Shown: positions 21,545 through 30,830 of the stretch, one piece after another
How the letters are laid out: every line of letters starts with the position of its first letter
Numbering within the stretch: the stretch's first letter is position 1
NCBI GenBank assembly: GCA_963575745.1
Contig: CAUYUJ010019932.1
Span: 43,501-107,500 of the forward strand
Direction: 5' to 3'
Length of the DNA: 64,000 bases
From: Prorocentrum cordatum
Lineage: Eukaryota; Sar; Dinophyceae; Prorocentrales; Prorocentraceae
Program-made: the position numbers and the translations under genes
Notes under the pieces: generated by a model
Databases searched by the model: none
What the model was told of the DNA's origin: nothing
The model's input: the letters and a program-made list of their open reading frames with translations, nothing else

Positions 21545-21655
21545 TCCTATTTGGAGCCAACGTGGCGCGAGGGCCCGAGGGCTCGAGGCTCAGGGCTCGA
21601 GGGATCGACGAGGAGCACTGTCGGGCTGGGCGAGAGGGGGGGATAGCAAAGGGGG
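21545..21655 (+). repeat. direct duplication, left copy
   Basis: CCTATTTGGAGCCAACGTGG, GGGCCCGAGGGCTCGAGG and GACGAGGAGCACTGTCGGG are repeated almost unchanged at 22522-22635. Near-identity implies a recent event. The right part contains a lone left end of family C (GGGGGGATAGCAAAGGGG). Confidence 0.85.
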
Positions 21656-22008
21656 GGCTCCCAGGAGAGTTCCCCGCCGCCCCGGCTGGGTTCCCCTCGG
21701 GCACGCCCATGGGTGATGGGCCTGGAGGAGGGGGGAAGGAGGTGGAGGAGCAGGAGGAGGAGGAGGAGAAGGAGGACGAAGAGGAGGAGGAGGAGGAGGA
21801 GGAAGAGGAGGAGGAGGAGGAGGAAGAGGAGGACCCCCTCCCCCTTAAACTCATGGTGGAGGTGGTGGAAAGCAGGCCCACCACTGGGGCAGCTCGAGCG
21901 CGCTTCCCGGGAGAGCTCCAGGGGCCGTTGCTCGCCTCCGGGTGGGGCCATGAGCCCGGGCCCTCGCCCACGCCGTGTGAACCGACAGGGCGACGGGCGG
22001 CCCTCCTC
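21656..22008 (+). repeat. inverted duplication, left copy
   Basis: TCCCCTCGGGCACGCCCATG, the GGA tract, CATGGTGGAGGTGGTGG, CTCCAGGGGCCG and GTGTGAACCGACAGGGCGAC recur in reverse-complement order at 23805-24195, almost unchanged apart from tract length and a few bases. A diverged relative lies at 62860-63010. Confidence 0.85.
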
Positions 22009-22009
22009 C

Positions 22010-22520
22010 TCCTCCTCCTCCTCCTCCTGCTCCTCCTCCTCATCCTCCCTCCAGCCTCCTCCCTCCCTCCTCTCCTCCTCCTCCTCCTCCTCCTCCTCCT
22101 CCTCCTCCCTCCTCCTCCTCCTCCTCCTCCTCCTCCTCTTCCACCTCCCTCCTCCTCCGCCTCCTTCTCCTCCTCCGCCTCCTCCTCCTCCTCTCCTCAT
22201 CCTTCCTCCTCCTCCTCCTCCTCCTCCTCCTCCTCCTCCACCTCCTCCTCCTCCTCTCCACCTCCTCCTCCTCCTCCTCCTCCTCCTCCTCCTCCTCCTC
22301 CTCCTCCTCCTCCTCCTCCCTCCTCCCCCCTTCCTCCTCTCTCCTCCTCCTCCTCCTCCTCCTCCTCCTCTTCCTCCTCCTCTTTGGAGCCAGCGCTGGA
22401 TGATATCCTCCTCCTCCTGCTCCTCCTGCTCCTCCTGCTCCTCCTCTCCTCCCTCCTCCTCCTCCTCCTCCTCCTCCTCCTCCTCCTCCTCCTCCTCCCC
22501 CTCCTCCTCCTCCCCCTCCT
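22010..22520. repeat. (CTC)n arrays
   Basis: Long CTC/TCC runs with CTCCCT and CTCCAC interruptions, split near 22380 by TTTGGAGCCAGCGCTGGATG. They produce polyserine, polyproline and polyleucine frames with no coding meaning. Confidence 0.95.
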
Positions 22521-22521
22521 A

Positions 22522-22635
22522 TTTGGAGCCAACGTGGCGCGAGGGCCCGAGGGCTCGAGGCTCAGGGCTCGAGGGATCGACGAAGAGCACTGTCGGGCTG
22601 GGCGAGAGGGGGGGATAGCAAAGGGGGGGTTGGAG
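22522..22635 (+). repeat. direct duplication, right copy
   Basis: Almost identical to 21545-21655. Here the family C left end continues into a full C element, whereas the left copy switches to other sequence. The left copy may therefore derive from this one. Confidence 0.85.
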
Positions 22636-22796
22636 AATCATCTCACGTATAGCTGATTTCCCGGGCGCCTCCCGGCGCTGGAGGCGGCCACGTGTTGGTG
22701 GAGGAATGGGCCCCTCGGTGGGGCCGAAACACCAGCTGCATGCAGCAGATTTCGTCCCCCCCCCCCCCCCTTTCCCTATCTCCCCCGTTTCGTCAG
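22594..22796. mobile_element. family C MITE-like element, copy 2
   Basis: GGGCGAGAGGGGGGGATAGC at the left and CCCTTTCCCTATC with CCCCCGTTTCGTC at the right. The interior GCGCCTCCCGGCGCTGG, GGAATGGGCCCCTCGGTGG and AGCTGCATGCAGCAGATTTC matches C1 and C3. A C run near 22756 has expanded. Confidence 0.82.
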
Positions 22797-22843
22797 GGCT
22801 CGAGGGTCAGGGCTCGAGGATCGACGAGGAGCACTGGCATTAT

Positions 22844-22994
22844 GTCGAGCCTGTCCCCGTACAGGGGGATTTTGGAGGAAACAGAAGAAGTAGTGAAAAA
22901 TACGCCAAAAATGTTCAAACATCCTCGAAACATCGTCCCCAGACTACTTTGTTGACTACTTTTGGATATTCTCCCTGTAGAGGACAGGCCTGAC
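22844..22994. mobile_element. family E MITE-like element, copy 1
   Basis: GTCGAGCCTGTCCC and its imperfect complement GGACAGGCCTGAC bound about 150 bp. The interior AAAAATGTTCAAACATCC, CATCGTCCCCAGACTAC and TTGTTGACTAC matches copies at 48.0 and 61.1 kb. It is AT-richer than its flanks. Confidence 0.8.
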
Positions 22995-23098
22995 TTAAGA
23001 CTGGCAGGCGGAGGGTCGAGGCTCGAGGATCGACGAGGAGCACTGGCAGGCGGAGGAGGAGAGTGGAGGGTCGAGGTTCGGCGCGCCACGTGAGCATG

Positions 23099-23225
23099 AA
23101 GTGTCCCAGGTCCGCGCGGATGTCTCGCATCGGCGCTGGACCCACCTCCCAGGCGCGCGAAGCGCGCCTGGGGAGGGTTCAGCGCGAAGCCAGAAAATAC
23201 GCGCGGACCTCCGGAAAATATGTTC
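23099..23225. mobile_element. family A fold-back element, copy 2
   Basis: AGGTCCGCGCGGATGTC and its inverse ACGCGCGGACCTCCGG bracket a central stem of CCCAGGCGCGC and GCGCGCCTGGG around GAA. In the other copies that stem reads CCCTGGCGCGC/GCGCGCCAGGG, so both sides have changed together. The outermost arms do not pair well here. Confidence 0.75.
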
Positions 23226-23350
23226 CTGCAGAATTCCTCTCCGACAGGACCGAACCTGGACCGGTCCTTGGTCCTCTTGGTACCCCCGCTCTAACTGCTC
23301 CACCACCTGTCTTCCCACCAGCAGTGTCTCCTCGTCGCACTAGCGGTCGG

Positions 23351-23406
23351 AGAGGAAGTTGAAGGTCGGAAATGGCTGGTCGCCCTTTCCGACCTTCAAC
23401 TTCTCT
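23351..23406. repeat. stand-alone hairpin, 21-22 bp arms
   Basis: GGAAGTTGAAGGTCGGAAA pairs with TTTCCGACCTTCAACTTC across a 13-base loop, with one bulge toward the base. No second copy found. From 23410 to 23690 nothing else is recognised. Confidence 0.7.
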
Positions 23407-23689
23407 GGCACAAGCGGGCAGAATGCCCACCCTCACCAGAAGAATCCCGACCAGCGAAGCTCTGTAGCAAACGCACGCAGAAGAAGCATGGAACCCGGCA
23501 GGGCTGCTCCGCAAACTCCCAGGGCTGTCTCGTAAACGCCAATGTGTTGGGGGTCGAAGGGCTCCTTCCTCCCTCGACGGCGTCTGCGGGCGCCCTCCCC
23601 GCCCGCGCCCCCGAAGCGCGCGCCAGGGAAGGCCCTCCGAGAGGCCGAAGGTGCCAAAGGCGGCGGAGAGCAGGAGGACGAGGATGAGG

Positions 23690-23805
23690 AGGAGGAGGAG
23701 GTGGAGGAGGGGGAGATAGAGGAGGGGGAGGAGGAGGAGGAGAGGAGGAGGAGGAGGAGGAGGAGGAAGGGAGGAGGAGGAGGAGTAGAGGAGGAGGGAG
23801 GAGGA
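23690..23805. repeat. (GGA)n microsatellite
   Basis: GGA triplets with GGTGGAGG and GATAGAGG interruptions, facing the CTC tract on the other side of the inverted duplication. Confidence 0.9.
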
Positions 23806-24195
23806 GGCCGCCCGTCGCCCTGTCGGTTCACACGGCGTGGGCGAGGGCCCGGGCTCATGGCCCCACCCGGGGGCCGAGCAGCGGCCCCTGGAGCTCTCCC
23901 GGGAAGCGCGCTCAAGCTGCCCCAGTGGTGGGCCTGCTTTCCACCACCTCCACCATGAGTTGGAGGGGGAGGGGGTCCTTCTACTCTCCTCCTCCTCCTC
24001 CTCCTCCTCCCTCCTCCTCCTCCTCCTCCTCCTCCTCCTCTTCGTCCTCCTCCTCCTCCTTCTCCTCCTCCTCTTCGTCCTCCTTCTCCTCCTCCTCCTG
24101 CTCCTCCACCTCCTTCCCCCCTCCTCCAGGCCCATCACCCATGGGCGTGCCCGAGGGGAACCCAGCCGGGGCGGCGGGGAGCACTCCTGGGAGCC
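23805..24195 (-). repeat. inverted duplication, right copy
   Basis: Reverse complement of 21656-22008: GTCGCCCTGTCGGTTCACAC, CGGCCCCTGGAG, CCACCACCTCCACCATGAG, the CTC tract (23990-24110) and CATGGGCGTGCCCGAGGGGA. The arms are about 1.8 kb apart with C, E and A elements between them. Confidence 0.85.
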
Positions 24196-24362
24196 CCAAG
24201 CAGTGGGAGCCGGCACCCAGAGACTCCGAATCTGGAAGTGCTCCACCCCGAGGATCTGTTGCCTTGTTTATCCCATGAGAACAAGCGAGGGAACGCCACT
24301 TCAGCGAAGGCGGTCCCAACTACAGGGACGGGTATGTAGCGCCGCAGCGCTCATAACAAGGG

Positions 24363-24600
24363 ATCTGTCGATCTCTGTCCGGGCTTCGTGGAGTTTTCGA
24401 ATGGACCAGACATTTGGGGCACGACTATGGGATATACGATGGGTGCGTGTCGGTCCTCGATCAGGGTGCGTCCGAATAGCTCCTTTGGGGTGTATCTTTG
24501 AGCTTCCTCGTTTTTCTGAGCGGCCAAACTTTTCGGGCGGAATTCGGGGATTGGGGGGGAAAGATCACCTGCGAACTCAGTGCGTACTCTCGGCGGGGGG
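24363..24600 (+). repeat. family L repeat, copy 1
   Basis: GGTGCGTCCGAATAGCTCC, TGGGGTGTATC, TGAGCGGCCAAACTTTTCGG and CGGGGATTGGGGG match 42265-42560 in order. Function unknown. Confidence 0.7.
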
Positions 24601-24655
24601 TCCCCGTAAGTCCGACCCTTTCTTCCCCAGGGCCGGCTTGTCATTCCGAGTACAA

Positions 24656-24812
24656 GGCAGGTTTTGATACATAGGATGTTTTGATATGGGATTTTAAATA
24701 CATGATCAAATTATGCATAAAGTTATGCATGAACTCATCGTTGTTTTTGATACTAGGTCCCTGCATCTGTAATACATGATCCGCACGCGGAGCATGTATT
24801 AAAACAGGCCCT
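24656..24812. mobile_element. AT-rich MITE-like element, single copy
   Basis: GGCAGGTTTTGATACAT at the left and ATGTATTAAAACAGGCC at the right form imperfect inverted ends. The interior is AT-rich with AAATACATGATCAAATTATG and TTATGCATGAACTCATCG, and stands out from the GC-rich flanks. No other copy was seen. Confidence 0.5.
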
Positions 24813-24939
24813 GTAGTCTGTTGACGGCCCTGGGACCAGGAGCCGGTCCCCAAGGCAAAGACGACGAAAATCTGGCCATCGCGACTGCTTCATGTCGAAT
24901 TCACAGGGGGGGATATGCCCTCCTGACCTGGCCGTCCGC

Positions 24940-25045
24940 GTCATATCCGAGGCCATCCGAAACTGGTCCAGGGCCGTTCCAGGTCCATCCGAGGCTATTC
25001 GACGCTATTCCGAGGCTGCCGGGAGCAGCTCTGATGCTATCCCGA
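24940..25045 (+). repeat. degenerate CCGAGGC-ATCC repeat
   Basis: ATCCGAGGCCATCCGAAAC, ATCCGAGGCTATTCGACGC and TATTCCGAGGCTGCC recur at about 20-40 base spacing. Confidence 0.5.
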
Positions 25046-25129
25046 GGCCACCTGGACGCCGAAGCACGCCGCAAGAGTCGGGACAGAGAACATCCCCCGC
25101 AGATGCCACAGCTCCGAATCTCGAAGACC

Positions 25130-25163
25130 CCCTTCCTCCTCCTCCTCCTCCTCCTCCTCCTCC

Positions 25164-25194
<31 letters not shown>

Positions 25195-25673
25195 GGACTG
25201 ACCCGGGCCAATGCAAGTCCGGATAAATCGGGCTTTGCAGAATCCTGCAGGATCCTGCATGATCCTGTCCGTGCGCCCCTGGCTCTGCAGGAGCCTACAG
25301 AAGATCTGGCGCCCTGGCTCCGATCCTCCTCCTCCTCCCTCCTCCTCCCTCCCCTCCCCCTCCTCCTCCTCCTCCTCCTCCTCCTCCTCCTCCTCCTCCT
25401 CCTCCTCCTCCTCCTCCTCGTCCTCCACCTGCCCCCCTCCTCCGCTTCCCCTCCCCTCCCCCTCATCCCCCTCCCCTCCTCCTCCTCCTCCTCCTCCTCC
25501 GCCTCCACCTCCCCCTCCTCCTCCGCTTCCCCCTCCGCTTCCCCTTCTCTCCTCCTCCTCCTCCTCATCCTCCTCCTCCTCCTCCTTCTCCTCCTCCTCC
25601 CCCTCCTCCTCCTCCTCCTCCTCCTCCTCCTCCTCCTCCTCCTCCTCCGCCTCCTCCTCCGCCTCCTTCTCCT
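25130..25673. repeat. (CTC)n arrays with short gap
   Basis: Two blocks, 25130-25200 and 25325-25673, of CTC triplets with CCGCCTCC and CCCCTCC interruptions. The gap 25201-25324 holds CTGCAGGATCCTGCATGATC palindromic words related to 58.15 kb. Confidence 0.92.
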
Positions 25674-25798
25674 GGCGGGGCGAGGCCTTCGGCGAGCCGC
25701 TGCACGCGCGCTCCCTCTCGGCCCAGGGGGCGCCCACCAGCGCGCGGGAGGCCGCGACGGTGGCCAGGTCCTCCACGGAAGCGGCCCCCCCCCGCGGG
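25674..25798 (-). other. conserved peptide island (EDLATVAASRALVGA)
   Basis: On the minus strand a frame reads VEDLATVAASRALVGAPWAE and RERACSGSPKAS before entering the microsatellite. The island at 58365-58500 encodes EDLATVAASRALVGASAAER and ACSSPKA in the same order. The peptide holds better than an arbitrary repeat would predict, suggesting an exon fragment of a duplicated gene. I do not recognise the family, and nucleotide conservation without coding is also possible. Confidence 0.3.
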
Positions 25799-25822
25799 GG
25801 AGGTCGGGTCGCGGCGGCACTC

Positions 25823-26020
25823 GGGTCGGGCGAAAGGGGGGGATAGCAAAGGGGGGGTTTGAGAATCAGCTCACATTGGCTGAGTTTCCCGGCGCCTCCC
25901 GGCGCCGGGAGGCGCCCATGTATCTAGGAATGGGCCCCCTCGGTGGGGCCGAAACCAGGTGCATGCAGCAGATTTCATAACCCCCCCTTTCCCTATCCCC
26001 CCTTTTCGTCCGCCCCGAGG
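25823..26020. mobile_element. family C MITE-like element, copy 3
   Basis: Best preserved copy. Left end GGGCGAAAGGGGGGGATAGC, right end CCTATCCCCCCTTTTCGTCC, interior GCGCCTCCCGGCGCCGGGAG and GGTGCATGCAGCAG. It is flanked by direct repeats of GGAGGTCGGGTCGCGGCGGC at 25799 and 26021, which look like an unusually long target-site duplication. Confidence 0.88.
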
Positions 26021-26042
26021 GGAGGTCGGGTCGCGGCGGCAC

Positions 26043-26680
26043 GGGGTGCACGCCGCGGCCGCGTCGGCAACGACAGCGGGCAGTGCCTCGTGCGCGAAGA
26101 GCCAGCGCGGATGGCAAGGGCGCGCGATCCAGGGGCAGGGGCCCTGAAGGTCGCGCGGGGCCTCTGCGAGCGGGGGCGCGGCCACCGAAAGTCAGCTCGG
26201 GTCGGGGCCACCACTTCGGCGGCAGCTCATGGGAGCCACCCGCACCATCTCGTCGGCTCTTCCGACTCGACGCCAGTCAACGCTAATCGACGCCAGTCGG
26301 CCCTGATCCGCGCGACGGCGATGGTCGAGGCGCCTCGAAGTCATATCGGTGCTATCCCATCGATTACGTGACTAAGCGACAACAAAAACTGAATTAGGAG
26401 GGCATTCAAGGCTCTCATGATTCGCCACCGAACGCCATGGATCCGAGGCTGGGACTCATACAGTCAAGCCACTAATACCATGAGGACCGCTAGAATAGGA
26501 ACGGATCTCTTTCTCGGCCCCCTAGCGCGCCCGGGTGCACAAAAGAACGCTAGAATGACAACCGTGGACGAACCTAAGGACACATCACATGTGTGTGGGA
26601 CAGTCGGCACCACCACAATGGATCAGAGGCTGGTAATGTAGACCTTCAGAAAATATCAACCAGCGTCGATCCCAAATAGA
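26043..26680. other. GC-rich then ordinary stretch, nothing recognised
   Basis: 26043-26230 continues the GC-rich island split by C3. 26230-26680 contains CGACGCCAGTCAACGCTAAT-type near-repeats and GCTAGAAT words but no gene. Confidence 0.4.
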
Positions 26681-27580
26681 AGCACGTACCCTACCCTACT
26701 CCACTGTTGTCTACGCTATTATACGGTATCGTGCTCTCCTCTACGCAACTTTACTCTACGCTACCCGACTCGAGTCGACCCCAGATACTCTACTCTACCC
26801 TACTCTACTCTACCCTACTCTACTCCACTCTAATCTACCCAACTATACTCGGACATTTGCCGTACTTTCTACATTACTCTACTCGGGTCTACTCTGAACT
26901 ACTGTGCTGTATCCGAATCCGCCCTACCCGACCCAAACCTGGTCTGCTCCATTCATACTCGTACTCGTTCTCGTACCCTGCTCATATTGTAGTGCTGTCT
27001 TCTGCGACCCTGACGCCAAATCTACTCTTAAATACTCGTAATCATTCTACTCTAGCATATGGAAACCTGCGGATGGCAGAGGAAGGCGTGTGGACAGGTT
27101 GGACGAAATCACATGCATAATGGGGGAAGCCAGGCATTAAGCTGGACATGTCCTGACCTTCTCTGCTCTTGCTGTACTCTATTCCTGTCTACTGCACTTT
27201 ACTCTACTCCTAATGTACTCTGCTCTGCTCGACTCCTACCCGTACCTCCTCTAATGCACTGTCCTCTACTCTATTCAAGCAGACGAAGCCATAAAGACGG
27301 CGTCTAATCCTATTCTATTCGGCTTCATTGTACGATGTTCCTACTCTACTCTGCCATATCCGTTCCTACTCTTCCTTTACTCTGACAGCCAAACAAATCC
27401 GGGCAGCAAAGTAAGCCATGCGGACAGTGTGAACGAAACCATGCGGATAGCAGGGGCAGCGCTGTGAACAGTTTGACGAATCTGAACCGGCTCGAATAGC
27501 TGTACTCTATTCCTATTCCTGCAACTCCCACTGCTACTCCACTCTCCTGGGTTACACCCTCCTCTGCCCTAGTACTCTTC
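26680..27580. repeat. degenerate CTACT pentanucleotide satellite
   Basis: CTCTACCCTACTCTACTC and variants recur throughout, mixed with a longer module containing GAAACCATGCGGATAGCAG and GTGTGGACAGGTTGGACGAA near 27060, 27400 and 27590. A higher-order repeat of about 200-350 bp is likely. Confidence 0.75.
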
Positions 27581-27589
27581 TCTAGCAAA

Positions 27590-27960
27590 CGAAGCCATGC
27601 GGACAGCAGTGAAGCTATGCGGATATCTTGGACGCAGCCGTGCGGGTAGCAAGAGGAACCCGTGCGGCAGCTGGGCGACTGCAGGGGCACCAAACGTGGG
27701 AACAGTGGGCCAGTCCTCTGCCCGATCGAGCTGGGACTCCAATAGGCGAACCGCCTGGGAGAACAACAAAGAGGCCGGGCCCGCTCAGAGCGTGGCCAAG
27801 CGGCGGCGGGGCAGGCGCCGGGGGCGGGGTCCAGCGGCAGCGAGGCAGCAGCTGGGGGGGTATGCAGGGCAGGGCGGCCGCCGCAGGCACACGCCCAGAG
27901 GAAGCAGGCCCAGCACGAGCTGGAGGCGAAAGCAGTGACGGAGAGGCAGCCAGGTGGGCT
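27590..27960 (+). other. GC-rich island with coiled-coil-like frame
   Basis: One + frame near 27885-27950 reads AQRKQAQHELEAKAVTERQP, charged and coiled-coil-like, but it is open only a short way and other frames overlap. Possibly an exon or gag-like remnant; unassigned. Confidence 0.15.
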
Positions 27961-28043
27961 CGGCAAAGGGCACCAAGCTTTTTTTTTGCGAGGAGGTGGA
28001 GGGGGCCCTTGCGTGGCAGCGCGTGTGAACGGAACTGCGCAGG

Positions 28044-28200
28044 AAACTGCTATCCCACTCGATGGGATAAATGACGCGAGACATCCAAAAATACAGGGAG
28101 AGCTAACGTCCCCAAGAACCACCCTTCCAGACCTTTTGTCGCCCGACTGTTGGGGGCGACATCCAACAGCCGGGCCTGCGACACGGTGCACTACCTGGAA
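28044..28200 (+). repeat. local direct duplication, copy 1
   Basis: AACTGCTATCCCACTCGATG, GGGAGAGCTAACGTCCCC, CCTTCCAGACCTTTTGTCG and GGGGGCGACATCCAAC recur at 28328-28484, about 90% identical by eye and offset by 284 bases. Confidence 0.85.
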
Positions 28201-28327
28201 GTTTCCCCGCACACCTTCAAGATTCAGTTGGGGCACTGCGTGGGGCAGGGCCCGTCGAACATGAAACCCTCGCGACGCAACGAAAATGTGACGCATTTCG
28301 GGCGCATCCCACGCAGCATGCAACACC

Positions 28328-28484
28328 CAACTGCTATCCCACTCGATGGGATAAATGACGTGATGCATCCAAAAATGCAGGGAGAGCTAACGTCCCCAGG
28401 AGGCACCCTTCCAGACCTTTTGTCGGCCGACGGTTGGGGGCGACATCCAACCGCCGGGCCCGCGACAGGGTGCACTGCCTGGGT
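28328..28484 (+). repeat. local direct duplication, copy 2
   Basis: Second copy of the 28044-28200 block. The spacer 28201-28327 is not duplicated. Confidence 0.85.
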
Positions 28485-28559
28485 GCTTTCCCGCAGTCCG
28501 CAGCCTTCCCCTCCCTCAGGTGGGGGCCAAGGGAGCTGGAAGGCTTGCGCACGAGCCTG

Positions 28560-28695
28560 AAGGGGGGAGGAGGAGGAGGAGGAGGAGGAGGAGGAGGAGG
28601 AAGAGGAGGAGGAGGAGGAGGAGGAGGAGGAGGAGGAGGAGGAGGAGGAGGAGGAGGGACGAGGAGGAGGAGGAGGAGGAGGAGGAGGAGGGGGA
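28560..28695. repeat. (GGA)n microsatellite
   Basis: GGA triplets with GGAAGAGG and GGGACGAGG interruptions. Confidence 0.95.
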
Positions 28696-28723
28696 AGGCG
28701 AAAAAGTGCGACGGGAGGCCTAA

Positions 28724-29200
28724 CTACACGACGCCTTCGGGCTCAGGCGCACCCCACCCGCTGTTGACTGGGAGCGTGGCTGGAGGAACGAGCCTCCTCA
28801 GAACCGCCCGCGCGCTCTCCCTCTGCAGGGTGCACGATATGCGCTGGGCAATTCGTAGTGAGGCTGGCTCCTGATCTCCGTGCCATGCCGCCGACTGGGC
28901 CTTCGCGAACCTGTCCAGGACGCTGCGGGCCAAGGGGCTCCATTCACCACCATGGGACTCCAAAACCATGGGCGTGAACTTGAATCTGGCCGTCGTGCAC
29001 TCAACGTCTGTGCTCTTGAATGTGCGCTTGAAGTGCTCGTAGGCCGGGAAAACCTCCCCCCATCGACGGCGGACCTCTCCAAGAAGTCACGGCGAAGTCC
29101 CGAGGTGCAGGCGAAGTCAAACGCCTCGCCTGCTGCCCCCAAGACGCGCGGCAGCCAATTGTCCGCGGGCCTGCGAAGACACTTCGGATTGTCTGAGGCC
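28724..29200 (-). pseudogene. retroelement C-terminal fragment, frameshifted
   Basis: Minus strand. One frame reads LPRVLGAAGEAFDFACTSGL (about 29165-29105), then the reading shifts by one base near 29075 and continues as VFPAYEHFKRTF, FTPMVLESHGGEWSPLARSV and AQRISCTLQRESARAVLRRL to a stop at 28724. The pattern of an LPR segment, DFA-TSGL, then PMV-E--GG-W reminds me from memory of the C-terminal part of dinoflagellate non-LTR polyproteins. That match was not tested. It is cut off upstream by C-rich DNA and downstream by a GGA tract; no reverse transcriptase is attached. Confidence 0.45.
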
Positions 29201-29368
29201 CGCGCGGATTCTCTTGCAGCGGCGCTGACGCTGCACCTCCATGCTGACCGCCCCTCTCTGGCGCCGCCTCTGCCGCGCTCCCATGGGGGAAGCCGGGCCT
29301 CCTAAGGCACACCCAGAGTGCCAGCGACATGATCACGTGCTTCCCCGATTTCAGTAACCATCCAGGGC

Positions 29369-29560
29369 TATGTTGCACGCATCGTGCTTCAGGACCACAT
29401 CCCAGAAATAATTTCGAGCACCCAGAAGAATATCGAAACAGTATCGAAGGAGTATCGCCTCCCAGGGCCCGAGACGTGAAAACCCTCAAGTTTCGGTACT
29501 TTCTTGGTGCTCGAAACTATTTCTGGTGGTCGAGGCTAAAGTAGGTTGGAACATCATAAA
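29369..29560 (+). mobile_element. family B MITE-like element, copy 2
   Basis: CCAGAAATAATTTCGAGCAC (29402-29421) and GTGCTCGAAACTATTTCTGG (29507-29526) are inverted repeats with one mismatch, the best ends in the family. The interior has CAGTATCGAAGGAGTATCG, CTCCCAGGGCCC and AAGTTTCGGTACTTTC. Confidence 0.88.
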
Positions 29561-29794
29561 TCCAGGGGCGGCTTTCGGGTCCTGAAAGCACGCATCAAGA
29601 TAGGCCCAAATCCAAAGGCAGATTCTCGGGCATCCGAGATGGGTCTGGGATGGCCAACTACCTCCACGGAGGGGCTCTCAGGACCTCCCTGGGCACACAG
29701 CGTTGAACGCCCGGGAGAAATTCGGCACCAGCAGCACGGATCCGAGGCTGGGTTGTGTGCGTATCCACCGCCCTGGGGACCGATCTTCAGGGGC
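29561..29794. other. nothing recognised
   Basis: Ordinary composition; no repeat or recognisable coding sequence. Confidence 0.4.
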
Positions 29795-29970
29795 CCTGGG
29801 ATCGGGGGCGGCCCAGAGGGAGGTGCCCAAGAGGGGGAGCGCCAATCATGGCCGGCGGCGCGCGCGCGGCCCAGGGGGGGGCCAGGGACGCATTGAGACA
29901 AGAAGACGCGCCACGAGATCTGGGGGGATTTCGTGGCCCCGCCAGCAGATCGCCCCCCCAGCCATCGCCC
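29795..29970 (+). repeat. family N dispersed repeat, copy 1
   Basis: GTGCCCAAGAGGGGGAGCGC, AATCATGGCCGGCGGC, GGGGCCAGGGACGCATTGAG and AAGAAGACGCGCCACGAGAT align with 49420-49600. Confidence 0.65.
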
Positions 29971-30214
29971 CCCGCTGTGCCGCCCCCGACGCGCTGCGGC
30001 GGACAGGGGCGGGCTCCGCCCCCCGAGGACCGAGAACCACATCGGCGCGCATCCGCCGTCGCCCCCCGGGGTCCCAGGGGCTCCGGCTCCCCCGGCGGTG
30101 GAGCTGCAAAAGTCCTTGCCTCGCGCGCAGGGGAACGTCGGAAAGGGAAACGGCACCAGGGGGGGGGGCACACCGACGGGGGATCGAGGACACATCGCCG
30201 ACAAGTCGGCGACG
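29971..30214. other. GC-rich, nothing recognised
   Basis: Frames are open on both strands because of composition. GCCGACAAGTCGGCGACG near 30197 is a short palindrome. Confidence 0.4.
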
Positions 30215-30450
30215 CTGTGGGGGCTCGACCACAAGAAACCTTCCACGAGAAACGCAACCCTGAGACCCCAGGGCGTCCATTGCTTTTTGGCGCGGGAACG
30301 CCACGAATTCCATAGCAAAGCCATCGAAACCCAAGAAACCCATGGCACCCTGGAGGCACGCAGGGTGTTTCTTGGCATGGGTCTGCATTGTAGCACCCCC
30401 GATGGCGAATGCATATGTTCATGGGCGGGCTGGGCTATCGGGCCCCTATC
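30215..30450 (+). repeat. family M dispersed repeat, copy 2
   Basis: CCACAAGAAACCTTCCACGA, CCCCAGGGCGTCCATTG and GCAGGGTGTTTCTTGGCATG match 16200-16430. Confidence 0.65.
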
Positions 30451-30830
30451 GGCGACGAGCGGGCGATCAAAGGGTCAACGCATCCCCCTTGAATTTATCC
30501 CCCCCTGGCGCTGCCCCCGCCTCGCAGCGGAGGCCCCCCAGGCGCGATGATCGGCGCGCTCCCCGTGGACCACGGGGAACCCCGAAGACACCCCCCAAAC
30601 ATTCTGGGCCCGCGCCGCTGCTTTTTTCTTCTCCCGCCAGCTTCCAAATCCACCTCCGCGATGGCTGGGAGCAGCGAAAATCGGCGCCGCCACCGCCACC
30701 CCCGTCGGTCAGGGAGGGTCTTCCTGGCGGTGTAGTCCCCCTCGGATCACGACGCATTTCCAATCTCCAGCTCAGGGTGGAGGCTTCCAGGAAAAGGCCC
30801 ACTAACGGTGGTGTCGTTTGTCCACCGTCC
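30451..30830. other. nothing recognised
   Basis: Contains several open frames on both strands without recognisable motifs. The right edge merges with the 3' side of the degenerate LINE copy. Confidence 0.35.

Noticed and set aside
24700-24740. TTATGCATAA-like palindromes as a replication origin
   Set aside because: The AT-rich patch lies between inverted ends of a small element, and nothing else supports an origin.
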